A DNA stretch of 64,000 nt from JALHVH01 sp964544265 (GTDB lineage Bacteria > Acidobacteriota > Aminicenantia > Aminicenantales > Saccharicenantaceae). The notes beneath the pieces were generated by a model. It ran no database searches. It was not told where the DNA came from and worked only from the letters and a program-made list of their open reading frames with translations. Within the stretch, counting starts at the first letter, position 1. Every line of letters begins with the position of its first letter. The translations under genes were made by a program, and so were the position numbers. The stretch is from contig CAZJBD010000002.1 in the NCBI GenBank assembly GCA_964544265.1, positions 1 to 64,000 on the forward strand, written 5' to 3'. Below are positions 41,966 to 50,871 of the stretch, in pieces.

Positions 41966-42669
41966 GAACATCCTCCCTCGTCTCGGGTCGCCGCCCGGAG
42001 AAGATCGGGGGTATCGACGGCAACGACGGGGCCTTTGAGGATATAAGCCAGGAAAGATTCTCCCCCCTTTAAGAGGAGGGGAAAAACGTCGTGGCCGAAA
42101 TCCGAGAATCCGGGCCGAAGGTACTCGAACAGGCGCGGTCCGAAATGATAGATCCCGGCGTTGATCCAACGGCTCGACGCCGCCCCGCATTCCGGCTTTT
42201 CGAGAAATCGTGCGATCCGTGCGTCTTCGCCGAACTCAACAATCCCTGATCCCTCGATGTTGTCCTTCTCGACGACCGCTATAATTCCCAGGGCGTCCTT
42301 CCCGTCCGCGAAGCGCACAAAATCCGTGTAATCGGGCTCCACCGTGTTGTCGCCGTAGACGACCAGGAAGGGCCCGCCGGCGAGGTCCGGTTCGAGGTTT
42401 TTGACAGCTCCGGCCGTTCCCAGGAGCTTCGGTTCATAAGAATAGCGGATGCGAAGTCCCCAAAGCTTCCCGTCCCCGAAACGGCTTCTGATCATGTCCG
42501 GCAGATGATGGAGATTGATAAAGACCTCATCAATTCCCGCGGCCGCCAGATTCTCGAGGTGCCGTTCGAGGGGAGGCTTCCCGCCGACCGGGATCATGAC
42601 TTTGGGCAGCCTATCCGTCCAGGGCTTCAAGCGTGTTCCCAAGCCGGCCGCCAGCAGAACCGCCTTCAT
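41962..42669 (-). CDS. Sugar-phosphate nucleotidyltransferase (HddC-like)
   Basis: 235 residues. NTP-transferase signature LAAGLGTRLKPWTDRLPKVMIPV at the N-terminus (nucleotide loop and activating Lys), Y-G-D-N metal site (VVYGDNTVEPD), E-K-P, and W-I-N-A-G-I-Y. The short length and order next to the HddA-like kinase match D-glycero-alpha-D-manno-heptose-1-phosphate guanylyltransferases, though glucose- or mannose-1-phosphate enzymes share these motifs. Its start is one base after the epimerase stop and its stop overlaps the kinase ATG. Confidence 0.82.
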   Translation of the reverse strand: MKAVLLAAGLGTRLKPWTDRLPKVMIPVGGKPPLERHLENLAAAGIDEVFINLHHLPDMIRSRFGDGKLWGLRIRYSYEPKLLGTAGAVKNLEPDLAGGPFLVVYGDNTVEPDYTDFVRFADGKDALGIIAVVEKDNIEGSGIVEFGEDARIARFLEKPECGAASSRWINAGIYHFGPRLFEYLRPGFSDFGHDVFPLLLKGGESFLAYILKGPVVAVDTPDLLRAATRDEGGCS

Positions 42670-42670
42670 A

Positions 42671-43609
42671 TCAGACCCGCCCTTCCGCCCTTTCCCGCTC
42701 GAGATAAGCGATCGCCTTTCTCAAGCCCGTAAGGAGATCGGTCCGCGGCGTCCAGCCCAGTTCCCGGGCCCGGCTGATATCGGCCAGGGTCGTCTCCGCT
42801 TCACCCGGCAGGTCTGGACGGCAGAGCGGCTCTATCCGTTTGCCCAGCAGCTTGCCGATCAAATCAAGAATCTCCAGTACGGAATAATTGACGCCCGAGC
42901 CGAGGTTGAAGGTCCGGTTGTCCGTCCGGCTGTCGGTCAAGCAGAGCAGGTGGAAATCGGTGACGTCATCCACGTAGACAAAATCCCGGCGCTTCCGGCC
43001 CGTCCCGTAGATGATGGGGCGTTCGTTTTTGAGGAGCTTGATGATGAAGGCGCTCATGATAGGCGGGATCGTTCGGCGGTAGTCCTGGGCCGGTCCGTAG
43101 ACACAGAAATAGCGCAACCCGGTCATCGTCATCCCGTGCTGGCGGCGGTAAACCTCGGCGAAGCGGGCGGAGCACGTCTTGCTGACCGCATAAAAGCTTC
43201 GCGGCTTTTCTTCGGTCTCGGGCGTCGGCCAAACCTCCGTTCCCTCATAAACGGCCGAGGAATCGGCGTAAACGACCTTCCGCGCCCCGGCCCGGCGGGC
43301 GGCCTCGAAGACCCGGACCGTCCCTCCGACGTTGATATCTGCGGTTTCCACCGGATCGGCCTGGCAGTCGCTGATGCAGTTCTTGGCAGCGAGATGGAAG
43401 ACAATATCCATCCCCCGGAAAAGCGGATCGTTGGCTTCGTCACGGATATCCGCAGCGGTAAAACGCACTCCGTCCGGCACGTTCTCTATCCGCCCCTGAC
43501 TCAGGTTGTCGATGCCGGCGACATCATAGCTTCCCTCCGCTAATAGACAGCGGGCAAGGTTGCTGCCGAGAAACCCCGCTACGCCCGTGATGAGCACTTT
43601 TTCCCGCAT
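42671..43609 (-). CDS. NAD-dependent epimerase/dehydratase (extended SDR)
   Basis: 312 residues. Rossmann motif GVAGFLGSNLA, the D-N-L-S-x-G of UDP-glucose epimerase-like enzymes (AGIDNLSQGR), catalytic S-S-A-V-Y-E-G and Y-A-V-S-K, then R-Y-F-C-V-Y-G-P. Acts on a nucleotide sugar, most likely the product of the adjacent nucleotidyltransferase. Reaction (4-epimerisation, 4,6-dehydration or other) cannot be fixed from sequence. Second-to-none in the middle of the leftward operon: 54 bases after the membrane protein gene. Confidence 0.85.
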   Translation of the reverse strand: MREKVLITGVAGFLGSNLARCLLAEGSYDVAGIDNLSQGRIENVPDGVRFTAADIRDEANDPLFRGMDIVFHLAAKNCISDCQADPVETADINVGGTVRVFEAARRAGARKVVYADSSAVYEGTEVWPTPETEEKPRSFYAVSKTCSARFAEVYRRQHGMTMTGLRYFCVYGPAQDYRRTIPPIMSAFIIKLLKNERPIIYGTGRKRRDFVYVDDVTDFHLLCLTDSRTDNRTFNLGSGVNYSVLEILDLIGKLLGKRIEPLCRPDLPGEAETTLADISRARELGWTPRTDLLTGLRKAIAYLERERAEGRV

Positions 43610-43663
43610 GGATGGCTTAAGGAGTATAGGACCGGCCGCGGAAAGCTGTCAAGGACGTCGGCG

Positions 43664-46429
43664 TCATCGGACAAGTTCCCCTTCCCGGAAAATATATACG
43701 GAAAGACGTCGGTCCAGGGCGCTGACCGGCCAGGCTCGGTCGGCCTCGATTTCGATCCTGGAAACCTTGCGGAATTCCGGAGCGATCGGCACATCGAGCA
43801 GGTCCTCCCCGGGAGCGCGGATCGGGAAACGGGCGGCGGCCTGCCCGTCTAGACGGACGGTGATCGTGAAGCCGTCCGGCGAGCTAAAGGGGGGAACGAA
43901 GATTCGGTAGCAGAACATCCGTCTGTCCTTTAAATCAAGGACGAAGCTGACCTTTGGAGAGGCCCGGCCGTCCGGGTAAAGACCGGTGAAGTAGAAATCG
44001 TCCTTATCCATGTCGGCCGGGACAAAACGATCGCCCCCGAAGAAAAATCCGGTCTTTATGGTTTCCGCGTCCGGAATGACCTCTATCCTCCCGATCCTAC
44101 CGTTGACGAAGCGGTTGTCCGAGCCGATGTCCTGGTTGATAAAGCCGAACTTTCTTCCCGCGTTAATTTTCGTTCCGGCCCTAGCGAAAGTGATCCGGCC
44201 TAATCCGTCCCGATCCGGAGTGAACGGTTCGGACAAAATACGGACCTGGGCGGTTATCTCCGCCGAAAACACGGTCTTTCCAGCGAACTGAATGTTCATG
44301 GGCACCGATTCGATGCCTGGGCCGGCCTCCATGTGCATTTTGAGGCGCAGGGGCTGCCGGGTAACGTTCTTAATTAGGAAAGCTGAGTTGTTCTCAACCC
44401 AGCGGAAGCCGCGGCGGTCGAAGGACCAGGGGCTTTTGGGGTCGATCTCGTAGGGATACCAACCGACGATAGTCGCGATTTGGGGGTCAACCCGACGGAT
44501 GATGCCTCGCTTTGTGCTGACTGGAAACAGATAATCGGAGATGAGGCGGGCGTCGGCGATCAGGAAATACCCGGCATCTCGAACCACGGCTCGGGACGGG
44601 ACGTGATTTTTAAAAATATCCTCGGCCGAATTAGCCAGGAGAAGCCGAGAAGTCGTCCAGCCGTTTTCCTCGTATGGGTCTTCGTAACGGGTCTGGAAAT
44701 GCATTCGGGTGCTATTAACCAGGAAGCGGACCGGATAGTCTTTGAGGACATAGGACGCCCAGAGGTTGGGATGGAAATCGGGGATGATCGCGGTCAGAGG
44801 CTCGTGCGGATTAATGCTAGATTTCACGGCTTCCAGACGTCGGAGGGGATCCTTTCTTGAGGCTCCTCTCCATTCCACCCAAAAGGAGCTCTCTCCCAAG
44901 CTGGCTCGTCCAATAACGATAATATTGATGAAGTTGAAGAACACGAGCAAAATCAAGAGAAGGTCGATCGCCGTCCGGGTTGAAAATGTTTTCTTCCGTG
45001 CGCCCATGACTGCCCTGCTTCCGATAAGTAACGAGGCGCATAAAAAGAACTGGGACCACATCACTAGCTTGAAGAGAAGGAAATCTATCCGCGCGAAAAA
45101 GGCCAGGGCAGAGGCCGCGGCGAACAGACCGGCGAGAGATATCCAAAGGGTCCGCTTTTCATATGGAAAACGCAGGATCCCAAAACCGCAAAACGCGAAC
45201 AGCGCGGCCGAGAGAAGCACGACGAAACCGAGAGCCGTTGGAGGCGCGTTGATGAACGGCCAAGCACTTGGGGGGGCCGTGATGAGTCCCCATACAGTTG
45301 GAAGTCCCGATTCCACCAGGAAATAGGGAAACAGAATGGTCCGCTGGATGACATCGATGGTTTTGGGTTCAAAGAGACTATCCAGGCGGGTCTGCACGAG
45401 CTCGTAGCGGACCAGCCCCGGGAATTTGACGTTGAAGAAGACGACCAGGACGAGGAGAACGACCGCAGCCGTTTTGATGTCTTTAGCGAAACGCTGCTTC
45501 CCCCTAATCCATCGGATAGCCAGATAGATCCCATAGGGTAAGAAGAGCACCATGGCCTCGATATAGAGGAGGGCCGCTCCGATGAGGCCCATCATCAGCA
45601 GGACGAGATCCATCCATTTTCGGCTCAGCGAAAAGACCCGATTTATGGCCCAATGACAGAGGAGAATGATCGGAATCCCTGCGGCTTGGGCCAGCAGCTG
45701 GGCGATAAACCCAAAATAATGGAAACTGAACAAGGGGAGAAGGAAGATAATAACCAAGGCCATCCGCCGCGGAACGCCAAAGACGCCCAAGAACAGAAAC
45801 AGGCCTAGCGGCGTCAGCATGGCGAACGATATCAATACTGGGAAAAACAGCTCACGAGTCTCCCCCTTGAGGACGACGGAAACGAAAGACAACTGAAATT
45901 CGGGCCCCATCCTGTAGAATCGGTCCTGAAAATGAACTCGGACGATCAAGTCGATGCGTTCATAAACCGGATGCTCGCGGACGAGCTCAGGGTCGATCCG
46001 GTCGTTGACCGTGTGGTTTTTGAGATAATCGGACACGGCGACATAGCCGTAACAATCTTCGTTCCAGACAGACATATAGCTTCGGCCCACAATAAAGAAC
46101 GGGGCAGCCAGGACGACAAGATAAATGAGGCTGGCGACGAGCGGTCCGACCTCCGTCCCCCTGAAACGAAAATATGTTTTGTCCCTTACGGCCGCGACCA
46201 GGTTGAGGACAAGGACGGCGGCCAAGAGAATCACGGCGCTCGTACGGACCGGAAGATTGCCGTAGACGCCAAGGAGGTAAAGGAGGATGGCATTGAGGCA
46301 TAGCCCTAGCAGGGGGGAAAGGACGAGCCGCGGGGCCCGTCGGTCGTCCCGAATGAGCAGGCAGGCGAGCGGATAGCCTGAAGCAAACAGGAAAAGGAAT
46401 GAGGCCAGAGCCGTCAGAAGTCCGGTCAT
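43664..46429 (-). CDS. Large polytopic membrane protein, GT-C glycosyltransferase-like
   Basis: 921 residues. About 12-14 TM helices occupy the first ~490 residues; the rest (~430) is a soluble, probably periplasmic beta-rich region. The first large loop after helix 3-4 contains V-W-N-E-D-C-Y-G-Y-V, where GT-C enzymes have acidic catalytic residues. Members of this group use polyprenyl-phosphate sugars on the outer face of the inner membrane. Context between a GT2 and nucleotide-sugar genes supports a role in decorating or assembling the exported glycan. I do not recognise the exact family. Confidence 0.65.
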   Translation of the reverse strand: MTGLLTALASFLFLFASGYPLACLLIRDDRRAPRLVLSPLLGLCLNAILLYLLGVYGNLPVRTSAVILLAAVLVLNLVAAVRDKTYFRFRGTEVGPLVASLIYLVVLAAPFFIVGRSYMSVWNEDCYGYVAVSDYLKNHTVNDRIDPELVREHPVYERIDLIVRVHFQDRFYRMGPEFQLSFVSVVLKGETRELFFPVLISFAMLTPLGLFLFLGVFGVPRRMALVIIFLLPLFSFHYFGFIAQLLAQAAGIPIILLCHWAINRVFSLSRKWMDLVLLMMGLIGAALLYIEAMVLFLPYGIYLAIRWIRGKQRFAKDIKTAAVVLLVLVVFFNVKFPGLVRYELVQTRLDSLFEPKTIDVIQRTILFPYFLVESGLPTVWGLITAPPSAWPFINAPPTALGFVVLLSAALFAFCGFGILRFPYEKRTLWISLAGLFAAASALAFFARIDFLLFKLVMWSQFFLCASLLIGSRAVMGARKKTFSTRTAIDLLLILLVFFNFINIIVIGRASLGESSFWVEWRGASRKDPLRRLEAVKSSINPHEPLTAIIPDFHPNLWASYVLKDYPVRFLVNSTRMHFQTRYEDPYEENGWTTSRLLLANSAEDIFKNHVPSRAVVRDAGYFLIADARLISDYLFPVSTKRGIIRRVDPQIATIVGWYPYEIDPKSPWSFDRRGFRWVENNSAFLIKNVTRQPLRLKMHMEAGPGIESVPMNIQFAGKTVFSAEITAQVRILSEPFTPDRDGLGRITFARAGTKINAGRKFGFINQDIGSDNRFVNGRIGRIEVIPDAETIKTGFFFGGDRFVPADMDKDDFYFTGLYPDGRASPKVSFVLDLKDRRMFCYRIFVPPFSSPDGFTITVRLDGQAAARFPIRAPGEDLLDVPIAPEFRKVSRIEIEADRAWPVSALDRRLSVYIFREGELVR

Positions 46430-47628
46430 GGGACTTTCCCGCCGAACGTGGCGGATGCCGCTCTCTCGAAGGCGTAATCTATCAGCCGGAAAGACACCCG
46501 CCGGCGGTCTTGCCGGCTATACCTGAAAAGGCGCGAGCTTCGGATGAGCAGGGCGTTGCGGCCGGCCGTTTGGAGTTCCGCGGGAAGGTCGGCCGTGATC
46601 GTGAACATCCCTGCCGCTTCAAAGCGGTCGGTTCGAAGCCGGCGGCCGTTGAGGATGATCTCCAGAAAAACGGGCACGTTCTCAAAGGGCCAACCCCCTT
46701 TGAGGACAAAGCGGGCTGGAGCGCCATAGAAGGAGAACTCGATTTTTCGCGTCACCCAGCCGTCGGTGTAAACGTCCAAATGCCGGTTGATAAAATGGCT
46801 GATGATCTTGAACAGGAACATCCCCTTGATCCGGGACCGGACCGAGCGGCCCAGGTTGAGGCTGTTCGCTGCGCTTTCCAGCCCATAGATGAAATAGGCG
46901 GGCGGGAAATGCTGCCCGGAATGCTTCCGGGCTACCGAGACGATCTCCATCCACCTCCGCCGGCCTCCTGTCCGGGTTTTGGTTTGGGAGTAATCCCGCA
47001 GCCGGGCCGTGAGCGAAGGAAAATATAAAACGGGATATTTCGTTGCGATTCGAACCCAGAGATCCCAGTCCATGCACCAATGCAGGCCCTCGTCCAGCAG
47101 GCCGACCTCGTCAAGAACTTTTTTCCGGATAAAAGCGCTGGGCTGGGCGATGTAATCGGAGACGGCCGCCAGCCGGCGGTAGTTGAATATCCTCTGGGTA
47201 TGGGGATACATCCCGATCGGAGCCCCCTGGTCATCGACCATCACGGCATCCGAGTAAGCCAGCATGCATTCGGGACGGGCGGTCAGGAATTCGGCCGCCC
47301 GCCGGACGGCGCCTGCCGTATAGGCGTCGTCGGAGTTCAGCCAGGCCACGATCTCGCCGTTTGACCGCCGAAATCCCTTGTTGATGGCCTCGCTTTGTCC
47401 GTGGTCCCTCTCGCTCAGCCAGCGGATAAACCGGCAGCGGCGGGCCCAGCTCCGGATGATATCGAGGCTGCCGTCCGTGCTCCCCCCGTCGATGATCCAA
47501 TATTCCAGGTTCGGATAATCTTGAGCGGCCACGGAACGGATCGTCTCCTCGAGGTAAGAACCTTGGTTGAGGGACGGCGTGATGATCGTTACCCGGGGAC
47601 CATCGGTGTCCATCGGCGGTGGCATCAT
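46426..47628 (-). CDS. Family 2 glycosyltransferase with C-terminal extension
   Basis: 400 residues from the ATG at 47628 (others at 47625 and 47613). The GT-A core (1-235) has TIITPSLNQGSYLEETIRSV, DGGSTDGSLDI, W-L-N-S-D-D as the metal-binding D-x-D equivalent, and W-C-M-D-W-D-L-W as the acceptor-side motif. Residues ~270-400 form a beta-rich extension (F-S-F-Y-G-A-P-A-R-F-V-L) like the sugar-ring-binding or structural domains seen in some surface-polysaccharide transferases, and similar in style to the C-terminal part of the neighbouring membrane protein. Its stop overlaps the next ATG by four bases. Confidence 0.82.
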   Translation of the reverse strand: MMPPPMDTDGPRVTIITPSLNQGSYLEETIRSVAAQDYPNLEYWIIDGGSTDGSLDIIRSWARRCRFIRWLSERDHGQSEAINKGFRRSNGEIVAWLNSDDAYTAGAVRRAAEFLTARPECMLAYSDAVMVDDQGAPIGMYPHTQRIFNYRRLAAVSDYIAQPSAFIRKKVLDEVGLLDEGLHWCMDWDLWVRIATKYPVLYFPSLTARLRDYSQTKTRTGGRRRWMEIVSVARKHSGQHFPPAYFIYGLESAANSLNLGRSVRSRIKGMFLFKIISHFINRHLDVYTDGWVTRKIEFSFYGAPARFVLKGGWPFENVPVFLEIILNGRRLRTDRFEAAGMFTITADLPAELQTAGRNALLIRSSRLFRYSRQDRRRVSFRLIDYAFERAASATFGGKVP

Positions 47629-47659
47629 TCGCGTTATCCGTTCTTCCCAGCTTCCCTCA

Positions 47660-48418
47660 TTACCCAGGTTTGAGGCCTGCCGCGGGCTTGATGGGTTGGC
47701 CCGTGTAGGCCTGTATGACGTCCGAGGTCTGCCCCCAGACTGCAACGCGGCCGTCGCGGAGGAGGAGGGCCCGGTCCGACCATTCGGCGATGCTTTCGAG
47801 ATTATGCGAGACATACAGGATCGTCCTGCCTTCCCACTTCAGTTTCATGAAAACATCCCGGCATTTTTTCTGGAAATTTGCGTCACCGACGGCCAGGACC
47901 TCGTCGACCAACAGGATTGGCCTCTCGGCTTGAATGGCTACAGAGAAGGCCAGTCGGGCCTTCATGCCCGAGGAATAATGCTTAAGCTTTTGGTCCATAA
48001 AGGATCGAAGCTCGGAGAATTCGACGATCTCGTCGAACTTCTCCCGAACGCGACGTTTGGAGAGACCGAGGAGGGCTCCGTAGAGAAAGATATTGTCCTT
48101 GCCCGACAGCTCGGCCTGCAGGCCCGTCCAAAGCTCGAGGAATGTGGAGACGGCTCCGCTCACGATGATCCTTCCCGCCGTTGGCCGGTAAATCCCCGCG
48201 ATGATCTTTAACAAGACGGTCTTGCCGGATCCGTTTTTTCCGATGATGCCGAGGAATTCCCCGGGATTAATGGTCAACGACACATCGTTCAAGGCATAGA
48301 GGATCTCGTAAGTCCGTTTTTTCCAGAACGTCAGCAGAGCATTGCGCAGGCTGTCGGTCCGCTCGTGGGGGACGGAGAACCTCTTGGATATGTTCTCCAG
48401 AGTGATGATCGGTTCCAC
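47660..48418 (-). CDS. Polysaccharide/teichoic-type ABC exporter ATP-binding subunit (Wzt/KpsT-like)
   Basis: 252 residues from the GTG at 48418 (GAGGAG upstream), one base after the permease stop. Walker A GKNGSGKT (60-67), signature Y-S-S-G-M-K-A-R-L characteristic of polysaccharide exporters, Walker B ILLVDEVLAVGD. It lacks the ~150-residue C-terminal carbohydrate-binding domain of classical Wzt, so export may follow the reducing-end-capped or KpsT-like mode without a specific end group. Energises translocation of undecaprenyl- or lipid-linked glycan with the adjacent permease. Confidence 0.9.
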   Translation of the reverse strand: MEPIITLENISKRFSVPHERTDSLRNALLTFWKKRTYEILYALNDVSLTINPGEFLGIIGKNGSGKTVLLKIIAGIYRPTAGRIIVSGAVSTFLELWTGLQAELSGKDNIFLYGALLGLSKRRVREKFDEIVEFSELRSFMDQKLKHYSSGMKARLAFSVAIQAERPILLVDEVLAVGDANFQKKCRDVFMKLKWEGRTILYVSHNLESIAEWSDRALLLRDGRVAVWGQTSDVIQAYTGQPIKPAAGLKPG

Positions 48419-48419
48419 G

Positions 48420-49181
48420 TCAAATCTCCTCGGCAAACCGCGCCGAGCGGCGGATAAAGACGGCAATTCCCAGGGCGAGCATCACGGCGACCATGGCCAG
48501 GGAAACGAGGTGGTGGCGTAACGGCGGCGGGTTCAGCCCGAGCACTGCGGAGCGGGCGTCCTGGATGATCCTGGCCAGGGGGTTTAAGAGGAACAGCCAG
48601 CGGATCCGCTCCGGGATAAGCTCAACAGGGTAGATGATCGGCGTGAGCCAGAAGCCGATCTGGAGGGCCACACCCCATAAGTAATAAAGATCGCGGAACT
48701 TGAGCAAATAAGAGCTTAGAAGGAGGGACACCGCGAAGCTCAGGATGACGAGCTCGAGGAGGAAGATGAGAAACAGTCCGCCGGCCGCCGCCGGCCTTTT
48801 TGACGATAACACGAAGAAGATGGCGAACACGCCGAGGTTTAGCGACAGGGTCAGAAGGGAGGTGAAGTTTGAGGCGACCAGGATGACGCCCTTGGGCAGG
48901 TCAATATTAGAAATCAGGCCCGCCTTGAACTGCATCGATTGCATGCCGTTGGATGAGGATTCCGCGAAGTAGTTCCAGAGAATGATGCCGAGCAAAAGAT
49001 AAAGTGGATAGTGGGGGACCCCTCCGATCTTCGCGAAAACCGAAAAGACCAGGTAATAGACGCCGAATATCAGGAAGGGGTGGAGCAAGCTCCAAAGATA
49101 TCCCAGGACTAGGCTGTTGTAACGAAGTTTGAAGTCCGTCCAGGCCAGTTGTCGGATCAGAAACCAAGAGTTCGTTTTCAT
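48420..49181 (-). CDS. Polysaccharide ABC exporter permease (Wzm-like)
   Basis: 253 residues, six TM helices of the ABC-2 type. Typical start LAWTDFKLRYNSLVLGYLW and N-P-L-A-R-I-I-Q-D-A-R near the last helices. First gene of the long leftward glycan operon; a promoter candidate overlaps repeat copy B 27-50 bases upstream. Partner of the ATPase gene immediately downstream. Confidence 0.9.
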   Translation of the reverse strand: MKTNSWFLIRQLAWTDFKLRYNSLVLGYLWSLLHPFLIFGVYYLVFSVFAKIGGVPHYPLYLLLGIILWNYFAESSSNGMQSMQFKAGLISNIDLPKGVILVASNFTSLLTLSLNLGVFAIFFVLSSKRPAAAGGLFLIFLLELVILSFAVSLLLSSYLLKFRDLYYLWGVALQIGFWLTPIIYPVELIPERIRWLFLLNPLARIIQDARSAVLGLNPPPLRHHLVSLAMVAVMLALGIAVFIRRSARFAEEI

Positions 49182-49207
49182 CGAGGACTTCCCGTTCGAC
49201 TTATTTT

Positions 49208-49236
49208 TATTTATTCCAGCCTAGATTGCAAGTCAA
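49208..49236 (-). promoter_or_regulatory. Predicted promoter at the edge of repeat copy B
   Basis: Reverse strand TTGACT (49236-49231), 17-base spacer, TAAATA (49213-49208), pointing to the permease start at 49181. The -35 box lies in the repeat at the same place as in copy A. Confidence 0.4.
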
Positions 49237-49370
49237 CTTGAAGGGAGAACCCGCTCTGCATTTCCCCCTTCCAATGTTCGCTTCGCTTCCTGCCTCCCTT
49301 TCTCAAGCGGAGCAAGGACGCCGCCCCGCGACCAAGGGGGTATTGCCCCTTGGATCCCCCGACGAGCGGC
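49224..49370 (-). repeat. Dispersed intergenic repeat, copy B
   Basis: Inverted copy of the element at 12168-12318: the block 49346-49370 is identical to 12168-12192, and 49261-49304 matches 12235-12278 with two mismatches. It occupies the centre of the 266-base gap between the exporter permease and the GT2 gene, again with a GC-rich hairpin next to its outer end. Confidence 0.75.
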
Positions 49371-49385
49371 CGTCGCTGAGCGCTG

Positions 49386-49407
49386 GGACGCGCCCGGCGG
49401 GGCGTCC
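49386..49407. repeat. GC-rich hairpin next to repeat copy B
   Basis: GGACGC (49386-49391) pairs with GCGTCC (49402-49407), with an inner CCC/GGG extension. It corresponds in position, not in sequence, to the hairpin at 12136-12177. No T-run follows. Confidence 0.6.
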
Positions 49408-49447
49408 GGCTGTTGATCTCGGGCAGAAAAGCCGATAATATCAGGGC

Positions 49448-50188
49448 ATGACCGTCGCTGCGGCAAAATCCACGGGCCCGATTTTCCTGACCGTCGTTAT
49501 CCCTGCTTGCAACGAAGAAACCAAGATCGGACGGGATCTCGAATGCCTCTTTAGCTATCTCGACGAGCAGCCTTACGCCGCAGAGGCGCTGGTCGTCGAC
49601 GACGGCAGCACGGACCGGACGGTTGAGATCGCTCGGAGCTTCTCCGGTCCGGGCCGGGAGGTCGGAGTCCTCTCTCTGGGCGGGAATCGGGGCAAAGGCC
49701 GTGCGGTCAAGGTAGGGGTCCTGGCCGCCCGTGGACGGTACATCCTCGTCGCGGACGCTGGGAGCTGCGTTCCCTTTAGCAACCTGGAGCGGGGGCTCGG
49801 CTTGCTGGAAGATGGGGCGTGCGACGTTGCTCTCGGCTCCCGGGCCGTAGCGGGGGCGGTTATTCATGTTCGACAGCCCTTCGAGCGCCGGCTCGGAGGC
49901 CGGGTTTTCCGCCGGATCTTGCGCGTCGGAATGGGGATCCGCGGAATCGCCGACACCCAGTGCGGCTTCAAGCTCTTTGAGCGCGGGGCAGCCATGGCCG
50001 TTTTTGGCCTCAACCGGATCGACGGGTTCATGTTCGATGTCGAGACCGTCCTGAACGCCCGGAGGCTCGGGCTGAAGCTGGCCGAATTCCCCGTGGATTG
50101 GACGAACGATCCGGACAGCCGTTTGCGTCTGGTGGGGGGAACTCTACGGAATCTTAAAGACCTTATCCGCATCCGGTTTGGAATCTGA
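49448..50188 (+). CDS. Family 2 glycosyltransferase, dolichyl-phosphate glucosyltransferase (ALG5)-like
   Basis: 246 residues. T-V-V-I-P-A-C-N-E-E-T-K-I and VVDDGSTDRT form the nucleotide site, G-G-N-R-G-K-G-R-A-V-K-V-G matches the ALG5 loop, and later I-A-D-T-Q-C-G-F-K-L-F. The usual D-A-D-x-S-T-P segment is ADAGSCVP here: the second Asp of the D-x-D appears lost, which may reduce metal binding. It probably forms polyprenyl-phosphate-linked sugar on the cytoplasmic side. Divergent from the exporter operon and followed at 27 bases by the SIS-domain gene. Confidence 0.78.
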   Translation: MTVAAAKSTGPIFLTVVIPACNEETKIGRDLECLFSYLDEQPYAAEALVVDDGSTDRTVEIARSFSGPGREVGVLSLGGNRGKGRAVKVGVLAARGRYILVADAGSCVPFSNLERGLGLLEDGACDVALGSRAVAGAVIHVRQPFERRLGGRVFRRILRVGMGIRGIADTQCGFKLFERGAAMAVFGLNRIDGFMFDVETVLNARRLGLKLAEFPVDWTNDPDSRLRLVGGTLRNLKDLIRIRFGI

Positions 50189-50214
50189 AGGATTGGGGGA
50201 GGACAAACGAGCCC

Positions 50215-50859
50215 ATGAAACACATTCAAAAATTCCTGAGCGATGCCCGGACCGTCATTGGCCAGATCGACCCGGCCGCGATCGAAAAAACGATCGACCT
50301 CTTGGCGCGGGTCCGGGAGGAGAAAGGCCGTCTGTTTTTCCTTGGGGTCGGCGGAGGGGCGGCTAACGCCTCCCATTCCGTGGCGGACTTCCGGAAAATC
50401 GGGGGCTTCGAGGCCTACACGCCCTCAGACAATGTCGCCGAGCTCTCGGCCCGGACGAACGATGAAGGATGGGAGACCGGCTTCGTCGAATGGCTCAAGG
50501 GCAGCCGGCTGGGGAAAAGCGATGCCGTCTTCGTCCTTTCGGTCGGAGGGGGCACCCCCGAGCTTGGCCTGAGCGACAACATCGCCCGGGCTGTCATCTA
50601 TGCTAAGAGCGTCGGGGCCAAAGTCCTCGGTGTCGTCGGGAAGGACGGCGGCTTGACCGCCCGTTATGCCGATGCCTGCATCATCGTGCCGACCGTCGAC
50701 CCTGGGGTCGTAACCCCTTACGTAGAGGCCGCTCAGTCGCTGGTCGTTCACCTTATGGTCAACCACCCCCGTCTGAAGGCTTTTGAAATGAAGCACGAAT
50801 CGCTCAACCGAGCTTCCCTTTCCGGCCGCCCCAAGAAAAAAAGGCATTGCCCACAATGA
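50215..50859 (+). CDS. SIS-domain sugar isomerase (GmhA/phosphoheptose isomerase-like)
   Basis: 214 residues, one SIS domain: FFLGVGGGAANASHSVADFRK (phosphosugar site), N-D-E-G-W-E and F-V-L-S-V-G-G-G. Phosphoheptose isomerases convert sedoheptulose-7-phosphate to glycero-manno-heptose-7-phosphate, the substrate of the HddA-like kinase in the neighbouring operon. The set lacks a recognisable GmhB phosphatase in this window. A related activity on another phosphosugar is possible because the classical GmhA zinc ligands cannot be placed with confidence. Confidence 0.75.
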   Translation: MKHIQKFLSDARTVIGQIDPAAIEKTIDLLARVREEKGRLFFLGVGGGAANASHSVADFRKIGGFEAYTPSDNVAELSARTNDEGWETGFVEWLKGSRLGKSDAVFVLSVGGGTPELGLSDNIARAVIYAKSVGAKVLGVVGKDGGLTARYADACIIVPTVDPGVVTPYVEAAQSLVVHLMVNHPRLKAFEMKHESLNRASLSGRPKKKRHCPQ

Positions 50860-50871
50860 GCATGGACGTGC

